From Planctomycetota bacterium (GTDB lineage Bacteria > Planctomycetota > PLA2 > JAEUHO01): a stretch of 64,000 bases of DNA. Position numbers and translations under genes: made by a program. Each line of letters starts with the position of its first letter. The first letter of the stretch is position 1. Shown here in pieces: positions 25,493-34,367 of the stretch. The notes beneath the pieces were generated by a model. It saw only the letters and a program-made list of their open reading frames with translations, made no database searches and had not been told where the DNA came from. The stretch is from positions 62,001 through 126,000 of the forward strand of contig JADZCA010000046.1 in assembly GCA_020851795.1 (NCBI GenBank). The letters are read 5' to 3'.

Positions 25493-27238
25493 TCACCGCC
25501 AGCGCAGCGTCCACGTCGTCACGCGCCCCGCGCGCACGACGAGCGAGGCGGGCGGCAGCGTCGCACCCGCAAAGCGCGCCTCAAGGACGACCTCGCCCGG
25601 CGGGAACGGCCCGAGCAGCGAGCCCGGGTCCACCGCCTGCTCGCGCGACGCGACGGCCCCGCCCGGCACGTCGGACTGGCGGCGCAGCAGCATGCCGCCG
25701 TCGGTGCGCCGCACGGTCAGGCCGCCGAGCGCCGGGTCCGGGCTCGGGTCGGGCACGATCGCCACGAAGCCGCCCGTCTCGAGCGCCGGACGCCACTCGC
25801 CCGACGCGGGCGGCGGGGCCGCGCGGCTCACGCGGTCGCCGCACCACGCAAACACCGCGCTGGCGCGCCGCCAGCCGAGGCCGAGGACGCCGCGCGGCGC
25901 CTGCCAGACGTCGGTCCGCTCCGTCGCCTGCGGCCCCGTGCCGTCGAGCCCGGCCGCGACCACCGTCGCCCCCGCCACCACGGCGCGACCGACGTCCACC
26001 GGCAGCTCGTCGTCGGCGCCCGCCGCGGCGTCGTGGCGCAGCACGACGTCGGTCGTGACGGCCTCGCCCGCGCCGAGCGTGACGCTCGCCTCACCGGGCG
26101 CGACGCCCGCGCCGGACCACGTGAGGCGGTACGTCCCCGGCGGCCCGGAACGGGCCTCGTCGCCGAGCGGGCCCGCGGTGTCTCCGGCCAGCCGCTCGAC
26201 CGTCCCCTCCGAGGCCACGCGCTCGCCGGGCACCGTGAGCCGGTACGTCGCCCGCAGCCGCTCGCGCGGCCACGGCAACGGGTCGCAGCGCCACCGCAGC
26301 GTCCACGTTGCGAGCTTCTCCGGCGCGACGCGGACCTCCCCGCCACCGCGGACGGAGGTCGGCGTCGGGACGAGGCGCCGGTCGGTCGGCCCCTGCATCA
26401 TCGCGCGCATCGACCCGCCGCCGAAGCTGAGCTCGACGATCTGGTGGAGCGTGCAGCGGACGTCGTAGAGGCCCTGCCGCGGCAACGGCGGCGTGTCGGC
26501 CGCGCCCGGCAGGGACTCGATCTGCGCCTCCGCCACCACGCTCGCGCGCTCGTCGCGGCCGGGGAAGGCGCGCGCCACGCCGTCGCCGGCCGGGACGAGC
26601 TGCACGCTCCCCCCGATGCTCCCCGCGTCGGCGGCCCCGGCCTCCCCCACGGCCACGACGTGGACCGGCGCGGAGACCGGCAGCGCGACGTCCACGCGCG
26701 CCGGCGCGCCCGCGGCCACCGTGACGTCGCGCACCAGCACCCACGCGCCCTGCCACACGACGCCGACGTCGTAGCGACCCGGGCCGACCACGGGGAACAC
26801 CGCCGGCTTCTCGAGCCCGACCGCCGCGTGCGGCACCTCGCGGTCGGCGTCCACGCCCGGGGCGCCCGCCGGCAGTGCGTACGCGGTCCCCGACCAGTCG
26901 TCGGGGATGCCGTCGGCGCGCGCGACGTAGACCTCGATCGTGGGCAGCGGCGGCGGCTCCGCGTCGTCGGGCAGCGGCGCCGTCGGCGGGGCGCTCGGCG
27001 CGGCAGCGGGGCGCGACGAGGCCGCCGCGGCCGCGTCGGCGCGCACGCCCGTCGCGCTCGAGCCGCGCGCGGCCAGCGCCCGCCCGTCGGCGGGCGTGGG
27101 GGCCGTCGCCCCGGGACCCGTGCCGTCGAGGAGGTCGGCGGTCGGGGCCCGCGCCCCGCGGTCGAGCGCGAGCCAGACGACGCCGCCGCCGAGGACGACG
27201 CCGAGCAGGAAGACGAGCACGAGGGAGCCGCGGCGCAT
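25493..27238 (-). CDS. Membrane-anchored extracytoplasmic protein of unknown function
   Basis: 581 aa. N-terminal hydrophobic anchor (LVLVFLLGVVLGGGVVWLAL), a long Ala/Pro-rich linker, then beta-rich segments with the rhythm of carboxypeptidase-regulatory or Ig-like domains (GPGRYDVGVVWQGAWVLVRD, GPPGTYRLTWSGAGVAPGEA). The motif TWTLRWR occurs twice, about residue 316 and at the very C-terminus, suggesting an internal duplication. No enzyme motif. Stands alone between pgeF and the Minf_1886 gene, converging with pgeF. Confidence 0.8.
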   Translation of the reverse strand: MRRGSLVLVFLLGVVLGGGVVWLALDRGARAPTADLLDGTGPGATAPTPADGRALAARGSSATGVRADAAAAASSRPAAAPSAPPTAPLPDDAEPPPLPTIEVYVARADGIPDDWSGTAYALPAGAPGVDADREVPHAAVGLEKPAVFPVVGPGRYDVGVVWQGAWVLVRDVTVAAGAPARVDVALPVSAPVHVVAVGEAGAADAGSIGGSVQLVPAGDGVARAFPGRDERASVVAEAQIESLPGAADTPPLPRQGLYDVRCTLHQIVELSFGGGSMRAMMQGPTDRRLVPTPTSVRGGGEVRVAPEKLATWTLRWRCDPLPWPRERLRATYRLTVPGERVASEGTVERLAGDTAGPLGDEARSGPPGTYRLTWSGAGVAPGEASVTLGAGEAVTTDVVLRHDAAAGADDELPVDVGRAVVAGATVVAAGLDGTGPQATERTDVWQAPRGVLGLGWRRASAVFAWCGDRVSRAAPPPASGEWRPALETGGFVAIVPDPSPDPALGGLTVRRTDGGMLLRRQSDVPGGAVASREQAVDPGSLLGPFPPGEVVLEARFAGATLPPASLVVRAGRVTTWTLRWR

Positions 27239-27378
27239 CGCGGCAACGTCCTACCGCGACGCCACCGCCGTGTCACGCGGCCGTGCGCGGTCCTCGGGCG
27301 GCGCGGCGGGACCCGGGACGGCGGTCACGGGCCCCGCCCCTCGCGGCCCGGTCGCCCGTGGGGCCGCGCCGGCGCGGC

Positions 27379-27765
27379 TCAGATCGCGACGCGCTGCAGC
27401 GTCTCGCGGAAGCCGGCCTCGAACGTCTCGTCGAAGTCGTAGACGGCGAAGAAGTCCTCGAGCCGGTCGTCGGCGGTCTTCTGGAGCAGGTCTTCCTCGA
27501 TCATGTGGAAGACGACGCGGCCGACGTCGTCGGTGGAGGCGATCCCCCACTCGGCGAGCACGAGGCGCGCGAGGAGGCCGAACTGCTCGATCGCGAGGTC
27601 GCGGAAGCCCTCGAGCAGCTCCGCGCCGCCGACGTGCTTGCGCCCCTGGTCGCGCCGCTGGATCGTGAAGTCGAGAGCCTCGAGGACGAACGTGTACGCC
27701 TCCGCGCGGTAGCGCGGGTCGCGGCGCACGATCTCGGCGACGATCGTCTCGCGGTCGCGGTCCAC
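27379..27765 (-). CDS. Minf_1886-family protein (Planctomycetes/Verrucomicrobia-restricted)
   Basis: 128 aa. The core DPRYRAEAYTFVLEALDFT, AELLEGFRDLAIEQFGLLA, VLAEWGIASTDDVGRVVFHM and the tail FFAVYDFDETFEAGF match the small family known as Minf_1886 (I recall it as TIGR04138), found in Verrucomicrobia and Planctomycetes. Function is unknown. Useful as a lineage marker for this window. Confidence 0.85.
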   Translation of the reverse strand: MDRDRETIVAEIVRRDPRYRAEAYTFVLEALDFTIQRRDQGRKHVGGAELLEGFRDLAIEQFGLLARLVLAEWGIASTDDVGRVVFHMIEEDLLQKTADDRLEDFFAVYDFDETFEAGFRETLQRVAI

Positions 27766-27878
27766 GGCGGGCTCCTCGGGGACGAGGGCTCAAGCGCGTG
27801 CCCGAGCCTCCTTAGTCTACGGCTCGCGGCGCTCCGAGGTTGACGCCTGACGGCGGCCTAACGCCCCGGCGCCGCCGC

Positions 27879-27937
27879 GCGCCCGCCGCAACTCGGTGCC
27901 AGGCACCGCGTTGCGGTGCCTGGCACCGAGCTGCGGG
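27879..27937. repeat. Long perfect palindrome downstream of holB
   Basis: Perfect 18-bp stem (27892-27909 with 27913-27930) around a three-base loop; the stem begins CTCGGTGCCAGGCACC, and GGTGCCAGGCACC is itself a dyad. GCGCCCGC on the outer left (27879-27886) pairs with GCGGGCGC on the right. It starts about 15 bases after the holB stop, so it may terminate holB. It also resembles REP/BIME-type extragenic palindromes. Confidence 0.75.
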
Positions 27938-27951
27938 CGCGCCCGGTCCCC

Positions 27952-28977
27952 CTACGGTCGGCGCAGCGCGAGGGTGGCGTCGAGGAGGAGCGACGCGGGC
28001 GAGACGTTGCGACGCACCCAGCCCGCGAGGCGCCCGAGGCGCTCGAGCGACGCCGCCGCGTCGTCGGGCGACATCGCGGCCAGCGGACCGCCCTCGCGCC
28101 CGGCCGCGCGGTCGCGCGCGAGCACGCACAGGGCGTGGAACACGTCCTCGAGCGCGCGCCGCATCCGCTCGCCGGGCGCGCCCTCGGGCGGCGCGTCGCC
28201 GCCCTCGCGCAGCTCGTCCTCGTCGGCGACCGCGCCCGCGCGGGCCCGCAGCGCCGCCAGCGCGGCCTCGGCCGCCGTGGCCGCGCCCGGCACGCGCGCG
28301 AGCGCCGCGCCGGCCAGCGCGTCCACGATCAGGTCGGCCTCGAGCGCCGCGAGACGGCGCGCGCGCTCGACGGACCCGTTGGCCCACCGCGCCACGACGG
28401 CGGCCCGCGTCGCGTCCACGCCCTCGGCCACCAGGCGGTCGCGGACCTCCTCGGGGCCCGGCTCGGGGAAGCGCACGCGCTGGCACCGGCTGCGCACCGC
28501 GTCGGGGAGGCGGTCGGGGCGCGTGGTCACGAGCACGAAGGTCGTCGTCGGCGGCGGCTCCTCGAGCGTCTTCAAGTAACGCGCGACGGCCTCCGGCGCC
28601 ATCGCCTCGGCGGGGTCCACGAGGAAGACCTGGCGACGGCCCTCCTTGGGCGAGGCGTGCGCGCGCTCGAGCAGCGCCGCCAGCGCGTCGACCGAGATCA
28701 CCGTGGCCTTGTCGCGGCCCTGACGGTGCACGTCGGGGTGGCTGCCCGAGCGCACGCGTCGGCACGTCGGGCAGACGAGGCAGGGGCGGGCGTCGGCCTC
28801 GCAGAGCAGCGCGGCGGCGAACCAGCGGGCGGCCTCGCGTGGCCCGGTCGCGTCGGCGGACTCGAACAGGTACGCGGGCGCGACGCGGGTCCCGCGCGCG
28901 ATCCGCGCGAGCCGCTCGCCCGCGGCCCCGAGCGAGACCGCCGCTCCCCGCGCGTCAGACGAGGTCGGCGAAGGCAT
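27952..28977 (-). CDS. holB: DNA polymerase III delta-prime subunit
   Basis: 341 aa clamp-loader subunit. A zinc finger (CLVCPTC), the sensor/Walker-B-like region VFLVDPAEAMAPEAVARYLK, then LKTLEEPPPTTTFVLVTT and SRCQRVRF (SRC motif of AAA+ clamp loaders). The P-loop position reads ESADATGPREA and lacks GKS/T, consistent with a non-ATP-binding stator subunit. GTG/ATG-coupled to tmk with a 23-bp overlap, the common tmk-holB pair. Confidence 0.92.
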   Translation of the reverse strand: MPSPTSSDARGAAVSLGAAGERLARIARGTRVAPAYLFESADATGPREAARWFAAALLCEADARPCLVCPTCRRVRSGSHPDVHRQGRDKATVISVDALAALLERAHASPKEGRRQVFLVDPAEAMAPEAVARYLKTLEEPPPTTTFVLVTTRPDRLPDAVRSRCQRVRFPEPGPEEVRDRLVAEGVDATRAAVVARWANGSVERARRLAALEADLIVDALAGAALARVPGAATAAEAALAALRARAGAVADEDELREGGDAPPEGAPGERMRRALEDVFHALCVLARDRAAGREGGPLAAMSPDDAAASLERLGRLAGWVRRNVSPASLLLDATLALRRP

Positions 28978-29590
28978 GCCACACCCGCTCGGCGACCTCG
29001 TCCTCGCCGTCGTTGGCGTTCACGAGCACGAACCGGTCGGGGTCCGCGCCGAACACCGAGCGGAACGCGGTCCGCACGCGACGACGGAAGTCGGCCCCGC
29101 GACGCTCCATGCGGTCGAGCGGCGCGCCGTTGCTGCGCGCCGCGAGCCGCCGCTGCGCGACGGCCTCGTCCACGTCGAGGAGCACCGCGCGGCGGGGCTC
29201 GAGGCCGTCCGTCGCGATCTTGGTCGTCAGCCGCACGACCGCGGCGTCGGCGCCGCCCCCGCCGCCCTGGTACGCCTGCGTGGCGTAGTGCCAGCGGTCG
29301 CACACGACGACGTCGCCGCGGGCGAGCGCCGGGCGGAGCTTCTCGACCACGAGGCGGCGGCGAGCGGCCTGGTAGAGGAGCACCTCGGTCACCGCGTCGA
29401 GGTCGCCGACGGCCGGGTCGAGCACCGCCGCGCGGACGCGCTCGCCCAAGGCCGTGTCGCCGGGGTCGCGCAGGCGCACGACCGTGCGGCCGGCGGACTC
29501 GATGCGCTCGGCGAGCCGGCGGCACTGCGTGGACTTGCCCGCGCCGTCGGGGCCGTCGATGACGAGGAAGAGGCCGGGGTGGGCGTCCAC
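28955..29590 (-). CDS. tmk: Thymidylate kinase
   Basis: 211 aa, normal length. P-loop DGPDGAGKST at 12-21 and the DRW motif (VVVCDRWHYATQAYQG) of dTMP kinases. The usual REPGGT motif reads RDPGDTALGERVR, a small variation. Phosphorylates dTMP to dTDP. Upstream partner of holB; its promoter is expected just left of the MITE-like copy B. Confidence 0.95.
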   Translation of the reverse strand: MDAHPGLFLVIDGPDGAGKSTQCRRLAERIESAGRTVVRLRDPGDTALGERVRAAVLDPAVGDLDAVTEVLLYQAARRRLVVEKLRPALARGDVVVCDRWHYATQAYQGGGGGADAAVVRLTTKIATDGLEPRRAVLLDVDEAVAQRRLAARSNGAPLDRMERRGADFRRRVRTAFRSVFGADPDRFVLVNANDGEDEVAERVWHAFADLV

Positions 29591-29671
29591 GGCGCGGATC
29601 CTACGGGCGACCGCCCCCGCCCGGAACTCCGGGCCCGGCGCGGGGGAGCCCGTCCCGGTCGCGAGCGGGCC

Positions 29672-29906
29672 AGCCCGCCGAATTCACGAAAGACGAGGCC
29701 CGTCGAGCGCCGACCGCACGTCAGGCCCCCGTCGGGGCTCGCGGATTGCGCCCGGGCGCGCGTCGGACGCGACGACGGCGTGTTCTGGCACCACGCCGAG
29801 GAGCGGACGACGCGTGGCGACGCGCATCGAATCGCCACGGGCCCCCACGTCACGCCCGGGCGCAAGCCGCCGCCCCGACCTCGTCGGCTCGTGAGTTCGG
29901 CGGGCT
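29672..29906. repeat. MITE-like element with terminal inverted repeats, copy B
   Basis: 235 bp. Left terminus 29672-29698 (AGCCCGCCGAATTCACGA...) is the imperfect reverse complement of 29879-29906 (...TCGTGAGTTCGGCGGGCT). Inside, GTCGGGGCTCGCGGATTGCG pairs with the arm ending near 29879, and a central GGCGTG/CACGCC hairpin sits near 29780, so the whole element can fold on itself. Its right end runs into the dnaA stop codon. Same orientation and strong similarity to 8703-8935. Confidence 0.82.
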
Positions 29907-31245
29907 AGAGCGCGCGGAGGAGGCCGTCGAGGGTGACCTCGAGGCCGGGGTCGATCTCGCGCTGCTCGCGCACCTCGGTGATCGCGCGGCTCGCGGCGCT
30001 GTGGCTGCGCAGCCCGAAGGCGGTCGCGAGCTCGGTCAGCGGGAGCTTCGCCGCCCGCCAGACGAGGTACATCGCCGTCCGCCGGGCCTCGAGCACGGTG
30101 GGCCGCTTCGTCGGGCGGTCGAGCGCGCGCCGGTCCACGCCGTAGTGGCGGGCCACCGCGTCCTTGGCGCGCCGCACGACGTCCTCGCGCGGCGAGCTCG
30201 GCGAGGCGGGCGGCGCGAGCTCGAGCAGGTGGCTCGCCTCGACCGGGCGGCCCGCGCGCCGCGACACGAAGGCCCACCGGTCGGCCAGCTCGGCCGCGGC
30301 CTCGACGGACGGCGCGGCGACGAGGATCGCGTCGCGCACGTCGTCGGGCATCTCGAGCCCCAGCGCGGTCGCGCGCCCCGCCACGATCCGCCCCCGCGTC
30401 TCGCGCGACGGCTCGGCGAGGCGGAACAGCACCCCCGCGAGCAGGCGCGAGCGCAGGCGCTCGGACAGCCCCTCGACCGCGCGCGGGTGCTCGCGACCGG
30501 CCACGACGAAGCGGCCGCCGTGCGCCGCCGCGGTGTCGAGCAGCCCCTCGAGCACGTGCTGCGTGGCCGGCCGGTCGGCGAGGTCGTCGAGGTCGTCGAG
30601 CAGCACGACGCGCGCCGCCGCCACGTCGGCGGTCAGCCGCGCGAGCGCCGCGCTGTCGCCGGCCCGCGTCGCGGCCACGACCCTCGCGGTGAAGCGCTTC
30701 GCGGTGAACGCGACGCAGGCGCCGGCGTCGGCGGCGAGCGCCCGCTCGAGCGCGCGCAGCAGGTGCGACTTGCCGGTGCCGGGCCCGCCGAAGAAGCACG
30801 TCGGCGGCGGCGCGCCGACCCCGCTCCCGTGCAGCGCCTGCTCGGCGAGCCGCACGGCGAACGCGCTCGCCTCGTCGCTGACGAACGACAGGAGCGTCGG
30901 CGCCGGCCGCACGTCGCGCAGCGCGTCGCGCCACCCCGCCTCGTCGGCGGGGACGTGGTCGCGCACCGCGCGCGCCTCGTCGAGCCGCGGCTGCACGACG
31001 AGCTCGACGTGCACCCCCTCGCCGAGGACCCGCCCGAACGCGCGGTCGATCTCGGCGCGGTAGTTGAACTCGAGCCACGTGCGGTGCACCTCGGTGGGCA
31101 CCGCGAGGACGACCGAGCGCCCCGAGACGCGCACGACCTCGGTGTCGCGGAACCACAGGGCGTGGCGGCCCTTGCCCAGCGCCGTGACGAGGTCCTCCCG
31201 GACGCCGTCGAGGATCTCGCGGTAGAGGGCGGCGGCGTCGCTCAC
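29905..31245 (-). CDS. dnaA: DnaA-family replication initiator, divergent
   Basis: 446 aa. Short domain I (WFRDTEVVRVSGRSVVLAVP, as in DnaA N-termini), AAA+ domain III with Walker A GGPGTGKS at 153-160 and Walker B VVLLDDLDDL, and a DnaA-like domain IV (HYGVDRRALDRPTKRPTVLE...YLVWRAAKLPLTELA). The DNA-recognition signature, normally like GGRDHSTV, reads GLRSHSAAS, replacing the key Asp and changing neighbours. GTG start overlaps the upstream stop (GTGA). It may be the chromosomal initiator or a paralogue; no DnaA boxes were recognised nearby. The last codons touch the MITE-like repeat. Confidence 0.8.
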   Translation of the reverse strand: MSDAAALYREILDGVREDLVTALGKGRHALWFRDTEVVRVSGRSVVLAVPTEVHRTWLEFNYRAEIDRAFGRVLGEGVHVELVVQPRLDEARAVRDHVPADEAGWRDALRDVRPAPTLLSFVSDEASAFAVRLAEQALHGSGVGAPPPTCFFGGPGTGKSHLLRALERALAADAGACVAFTAKRFTARVVAATRAGDSAALARLTADVAAARVVLLDDLDDLADRPATQHVLEGLLDTAAAHGGRFVVAGREHPRAVEGLSERLRSRLLAGVLFRLAEPSRETRGRIVAGRATALGLEMPDDVRDAILVAAPSVEAAAELADRWAFVSRRAGRPVEASHLLELAPPASPSSPREDVVRRAKDAVARHYGVDRRALDRPTKRPTVLEARRTAMYLVWRAAKLPLTELATAFGLRSHSAASRAITEVREQREIDPGLEVTLDGLLRAL

Positions 31246-34220
31246 TTGCCGACCGCGGCCTCCGTCGCCTGCGCCTTCAAGGCCTTGGCCGCGACCGACT
31301 CCGGGTCGATGGCGAGCGCGCCCAGCGCCGCGTCCACCGCCTCGTCGGGCTGCCCGAGCTCGAGCAGCAGCCGCCCCAGCGCGAGCCGCGCCTCGACGCC
31401 GCCGGCCTTCTTGCGCTCCTCCTCGGGCAGGCGGTCCACGAGCACCGACTGCACCTTCCACTCGCGCGCGGCCTCGCGCTTCTTGCCCGCGCGCTCGAGC
31501 ACCTCGGCGAAGCGGGCGTGCACCTCGAGGTCGGGCTTCTTGCCGCGGCTCGCACCGAAGGGGCTGATCTCGATCATCTCCGCGCAGACGCGCGCGACGG
31601 CGGCGTCGTCCTTGCGCGAGACGTACCACGCCAGCAGCTTCTTGCGGACGCCCCAGTCCTCCTGCGCGATCTCGGCGTAGGCCTCGAGCTCCTTCATCGC
31701 GCCCTCGGCGTCGCCCTCGCCCTGGCGGAGCTCGGCGAGCGCGACGTAGGGGTTGCCCTTGCCCACGAAGCGCGGGAAGCACTTCTTGGCCGCCTCGTAG
31801 TGCTCGACCGCCTCCGCGGACTTCTTGTCGCCGAGCGCGATGCGCGCGAGCGCGAGCCGCGCCCCGACGTCGTCGCCGCCCAGCGACAGGAACTTGCGGT
31901 AGCGTTCGGCCGCGAGGTCGAGGCGGTTGGCGCGCATCGCCGTCTCGGCCTGCAGCAGCACGACCTCGGGGGCGTCCGGGGCGAGACGGCGGGCCTTCTC
32001 GAGCGCGGCGCCCGCGTCCACCGCGTTGCCGCGCTGGTGGTGGGCCCACGCGAGTCGCGTCCAGGCCTCCGCGTCGGCGGGGTCCTTCTCGGTGCGGGCC
32101 TCGAAGGACTTCTTGCTCTCGTCGTCCCACCGCGGCTGCATCCGGTAGGCGCCGACGAGCTCCTCGACGTACTTCGAGAACCGCGCGTCGAAGTCCTTGA
32201 GCGGGACCTTGAGCACCTCCTCGAACACCTTCTCGGTCGGCACGTCGTCGGCGAAGCGCCGCAGCATCTTCGTGATCGCCTCGAACCCCCACTCGCGCGA
32301 GACGTAGTCGGCGATCAGCCCGCCCTGGAAGTAGGCGAAGAGGATGTCGGGCCCGCGGAACGCGTGGTTGATCTCGGCCATCCGCAGGAGGCGGCCGTTG
32401 CGCCACCGGTCGTAGAGCTCGCGGTCCATCTCGCGGCCCCACTGCGCCTTGTGCGCCTTCTCCTCGTGCACGGAGAGGCCCTCGGTCAGCCACCGCGGGA
32501 CCTGCCCCTTGCTCATCTGCAGCGTCACGACGTGCGCGTACTCGTGCCAGGCCGTGCGGGCCCACGAGAACGCGCCGAGGTCGCCCGACAGCGGCCCGGC
32601 CAGCGTGATCACCTGCCCGAAGCACACGCCGATGGCGGGCAGGCCCGGCGTCCCCACGCTGCGCGTCGAGAAGTCGTCCGACCGGTGGAACGACTCGACG
32701 AGGATGGGCGACGTGCACTCGAAGCCGTACTTGCGCTGCAACGCCGCGCGGCTCTCCTCGAGCAGCGGGAGCAGATAGGGCCCGACGACGGCGGCCTCCT
32801 CGGGGTGCTGGCGCACGACGAAGTGCTCGGTCTTCGCCTCGACGAAGGTCTCGAGGACGTCGAGGACCTCGAGGAAGTTGTCGCGGACGACGTCCTGCCA
32901 GCCCTTGGACGCGGCGACGCCCTTCTGGAACGCCGCCTTCGCCTCGGCCTCGCGGCCGAGGTTCATCAGGTTCTCGCCCGCGACGACGTAGGCGCGCGGG
33001 TCGGTGGGGTCGGTCTCGATGGCCTTGCTCGAGAGCTCGGCGGCGACGTCGAAGCGGCGCTGGCGCTCGCCGACGAGCTCGGCGACGGTGGTGTAGAGCG
33101 CGCCGTAGGTCGGGTCCTCGGCGAGCAGCTCCTTCTCGAGCGCGGCGAAGCCCGCGCGGTCGCCCGTGATGTAGAGGCGCGCGGCCCGCACCGACCGCGC
33201 CTCCTTGTCGAGCGCGTTCACCTTGCGCGCCCGCTCCCACATCGCGTCGGCCTGGTCGTAGTCGCCGTCGCCGACGTGGATCGCGGCGAGCACGTTCATC
33301 GCCGGGACGAGGTTCTGGTTGACCTGGAGCGCGGTGCGGCAGGCCTGCACCGCCTGGTCCTGGCGGTAGAACACGAGCGCGATGCGCGCCTGGCCGACGC
33401 GCGCCTCGGCGACCATCGGGTTCTGGTCGAGGACCTTCTTGTAGTACTTGCCCGCGATCGACTGGCCCTGCGTGCCCGGGTTGGCGCGGTACACGTCGGC
33501 GAAGGCGAGCAGGAGGTCCACGTCCTCGGGCTCGGCCTCGATGCGCTGCTTGAGGAGGTTGAGCGCCCCCATCGTGAGGTCGTCGGCCGCGTTGGGCGAC
33601 AGGCGCGTCGCGCGCAGCGCGGCGGTGGCCACCGAGGGGATCTCCTCGGGGCGCGGGTCGCGGGCGTTGTAGGCGGCGATCACCTGGTCGAAGTCGGCGA
33701 GCGCCTCCTTGCGCCGGCCCCGCGCCTCGAGCACCTGCCCGCGCACGGTGCGCGCGACGAGGTCGTCGGGGTGCTCCGCGATCGCCGCGGTCGCCACCGA
33801 GAGCGCCTCGTCGAGGCGCCCGAGCCGCAGCAGGAAGTCGTAGCGCAGCGCCGCCGAGCGCAGGTCGCCCGGGGCGGCCCGCACCGCCGCCTCGGCGAGC
33901 GCGAGGCCCTCCTCGTAGCGCCCGGTGCGGGCGAAGACGCGCGCCTTGAGCACCCGGGCGACCGGGTTGCCCGGGTCGAGCTTCTCGAGGCGCTCGGCGC
34001 GCGCGAGCGCCTCCTCGTGGTTGCCGCGACGGAAGGCCGCCCAGCCCTTCTGCACCTGGCGGTCCACCGCCTCGGCGCGTTCCTCCGCCGAGGGCGCGTC
34101 GTCGGCCCGGGCCCGCCGCGACGGCAGGGCGACCGCGAAGGCCGCGGCGGCGAGGGCGAGCGCCGCGACGGCGGCGAGGAGGTCGGGCCGTCGCCCGAAG
34201 GAGCGTCGCCGGGGCGTCAT
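31242..34220 (-). CDS. Secreted TPR protein with peptidase-MA zinc protease domain
   Basis: 992 aa. N-terminal signal/anchor (LLAAVAALALAAAAFAVALP), about 400 residues of TPR repeats, a central gluzincin-like domain with HEYAH at 559-563 in TAWHEYAHVVTLQ followed by WLTEGLSVHEE (third zinc ligand region), and further TPRs to the C-terminus. This is the peptidase_MA-like arrangement seen in Planctomycetes and Deltaproteobacteria. ATG at the signal peptide; the open frame continues upstream without coding character. Coupled to dnaA by GTGA, an unexpected partner. Confidence 0.88.
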   Translation of the reverse strand: MTPRRRSFGRRPDLLAAVAALALAAAAFAVALPSRRARADDAPSAEERAEAVDRQVQKGWAAFRRGNHEEALARAERLEKLDPGNPVARVLKARVFARTGRYEEGLALAEAAVRAAPGDLRSAALRYDFLLRLGRLDEALSVATAAIAEHPDDLVARTVRGQVLEARGRRKEALADFDQVIAAYNARDPRPEEIPSVATAALRATRLSPNAADDLTMGALNLLKQRIEAEPEDVDLLLAFADVYRANPGTQGQSIAGKYYKKVLDQNPMVAEARVGQARIALVFYRQDQAVQACRTALQVNQNLVPAMNVLAAIHVGDGDYDQADAMWERARKVNALDKEARSVRAARLYITGDRAGFAALEKELLAEDPTYGALYTTVAELVGERQRRFDVAAELSSKAIETDPTDPRAYVVAGENLMNLGREAEAKAAFQKGVAASKGWQDVVRDNFLEVLDVLETFVEAKTEHFVVRQHPEEAAVVGPYLLPLLEESRAALQRKYGFECTSPILVESFHRSDDFSTRSVGTPGLPAIGVCFGQVITLAGPLSGDLGAFSWARTAWHEYAHVVTLQMSKGQVPRWLTEGLSVHEEKAHKAQWGREMDRELYDRWRNGRLLRMAEINHAFRGPDILFAYFQGGLIADYVSREWGFEAITKMLRRFADDVPTEKVFEEVLKVPLKDFDARFSKYVEELVGAYRMQPRWDDESKKSFEARTEKDPADAEAWTRLAWAHHQRGNAVDAGAALEKARRLAPDAPEVVLLQAETAMRANRLDLAAERYRKFLSLGGDDVGARLALARIALGDKKSAEAVEHYEAAKKCFPRFVGKGNPYVALAELRQGEGDAEGAMKELEAYAEIAQEDWGVRKKLLAWYVSRKDDAAVARVCAEMIEISPFGASRGKKPDLEVHARFAEVLERAGKKREAAREWKVQSVLVDRLPEEERKKAGGVEARLALGRLLLELGQPDEAVDAALGALAIDPESVAAKALKAQATEAAVGK

Positions 34221-34367
34221 CGCGGCGGATTCTACCCCCGTCCGCACGGCCGTCCCGCGCCGGGCGAATCGCTCGCGCCCCGCCGCTCCCGATGGCATCG
34301 TGCCCCGTCCCCGCGCGCCGGGTGGCGCCACGGGCCCCGCTCCGTCCTCCCCGACCGGTCCCGCCCC

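Noticed and set aside
21098..27442. 2114-codon plus-strand open frame
   Set aside because: Overlaps comM, the S41 protease and pgeF in a different frame; low-complexity Arg/Ala translation.
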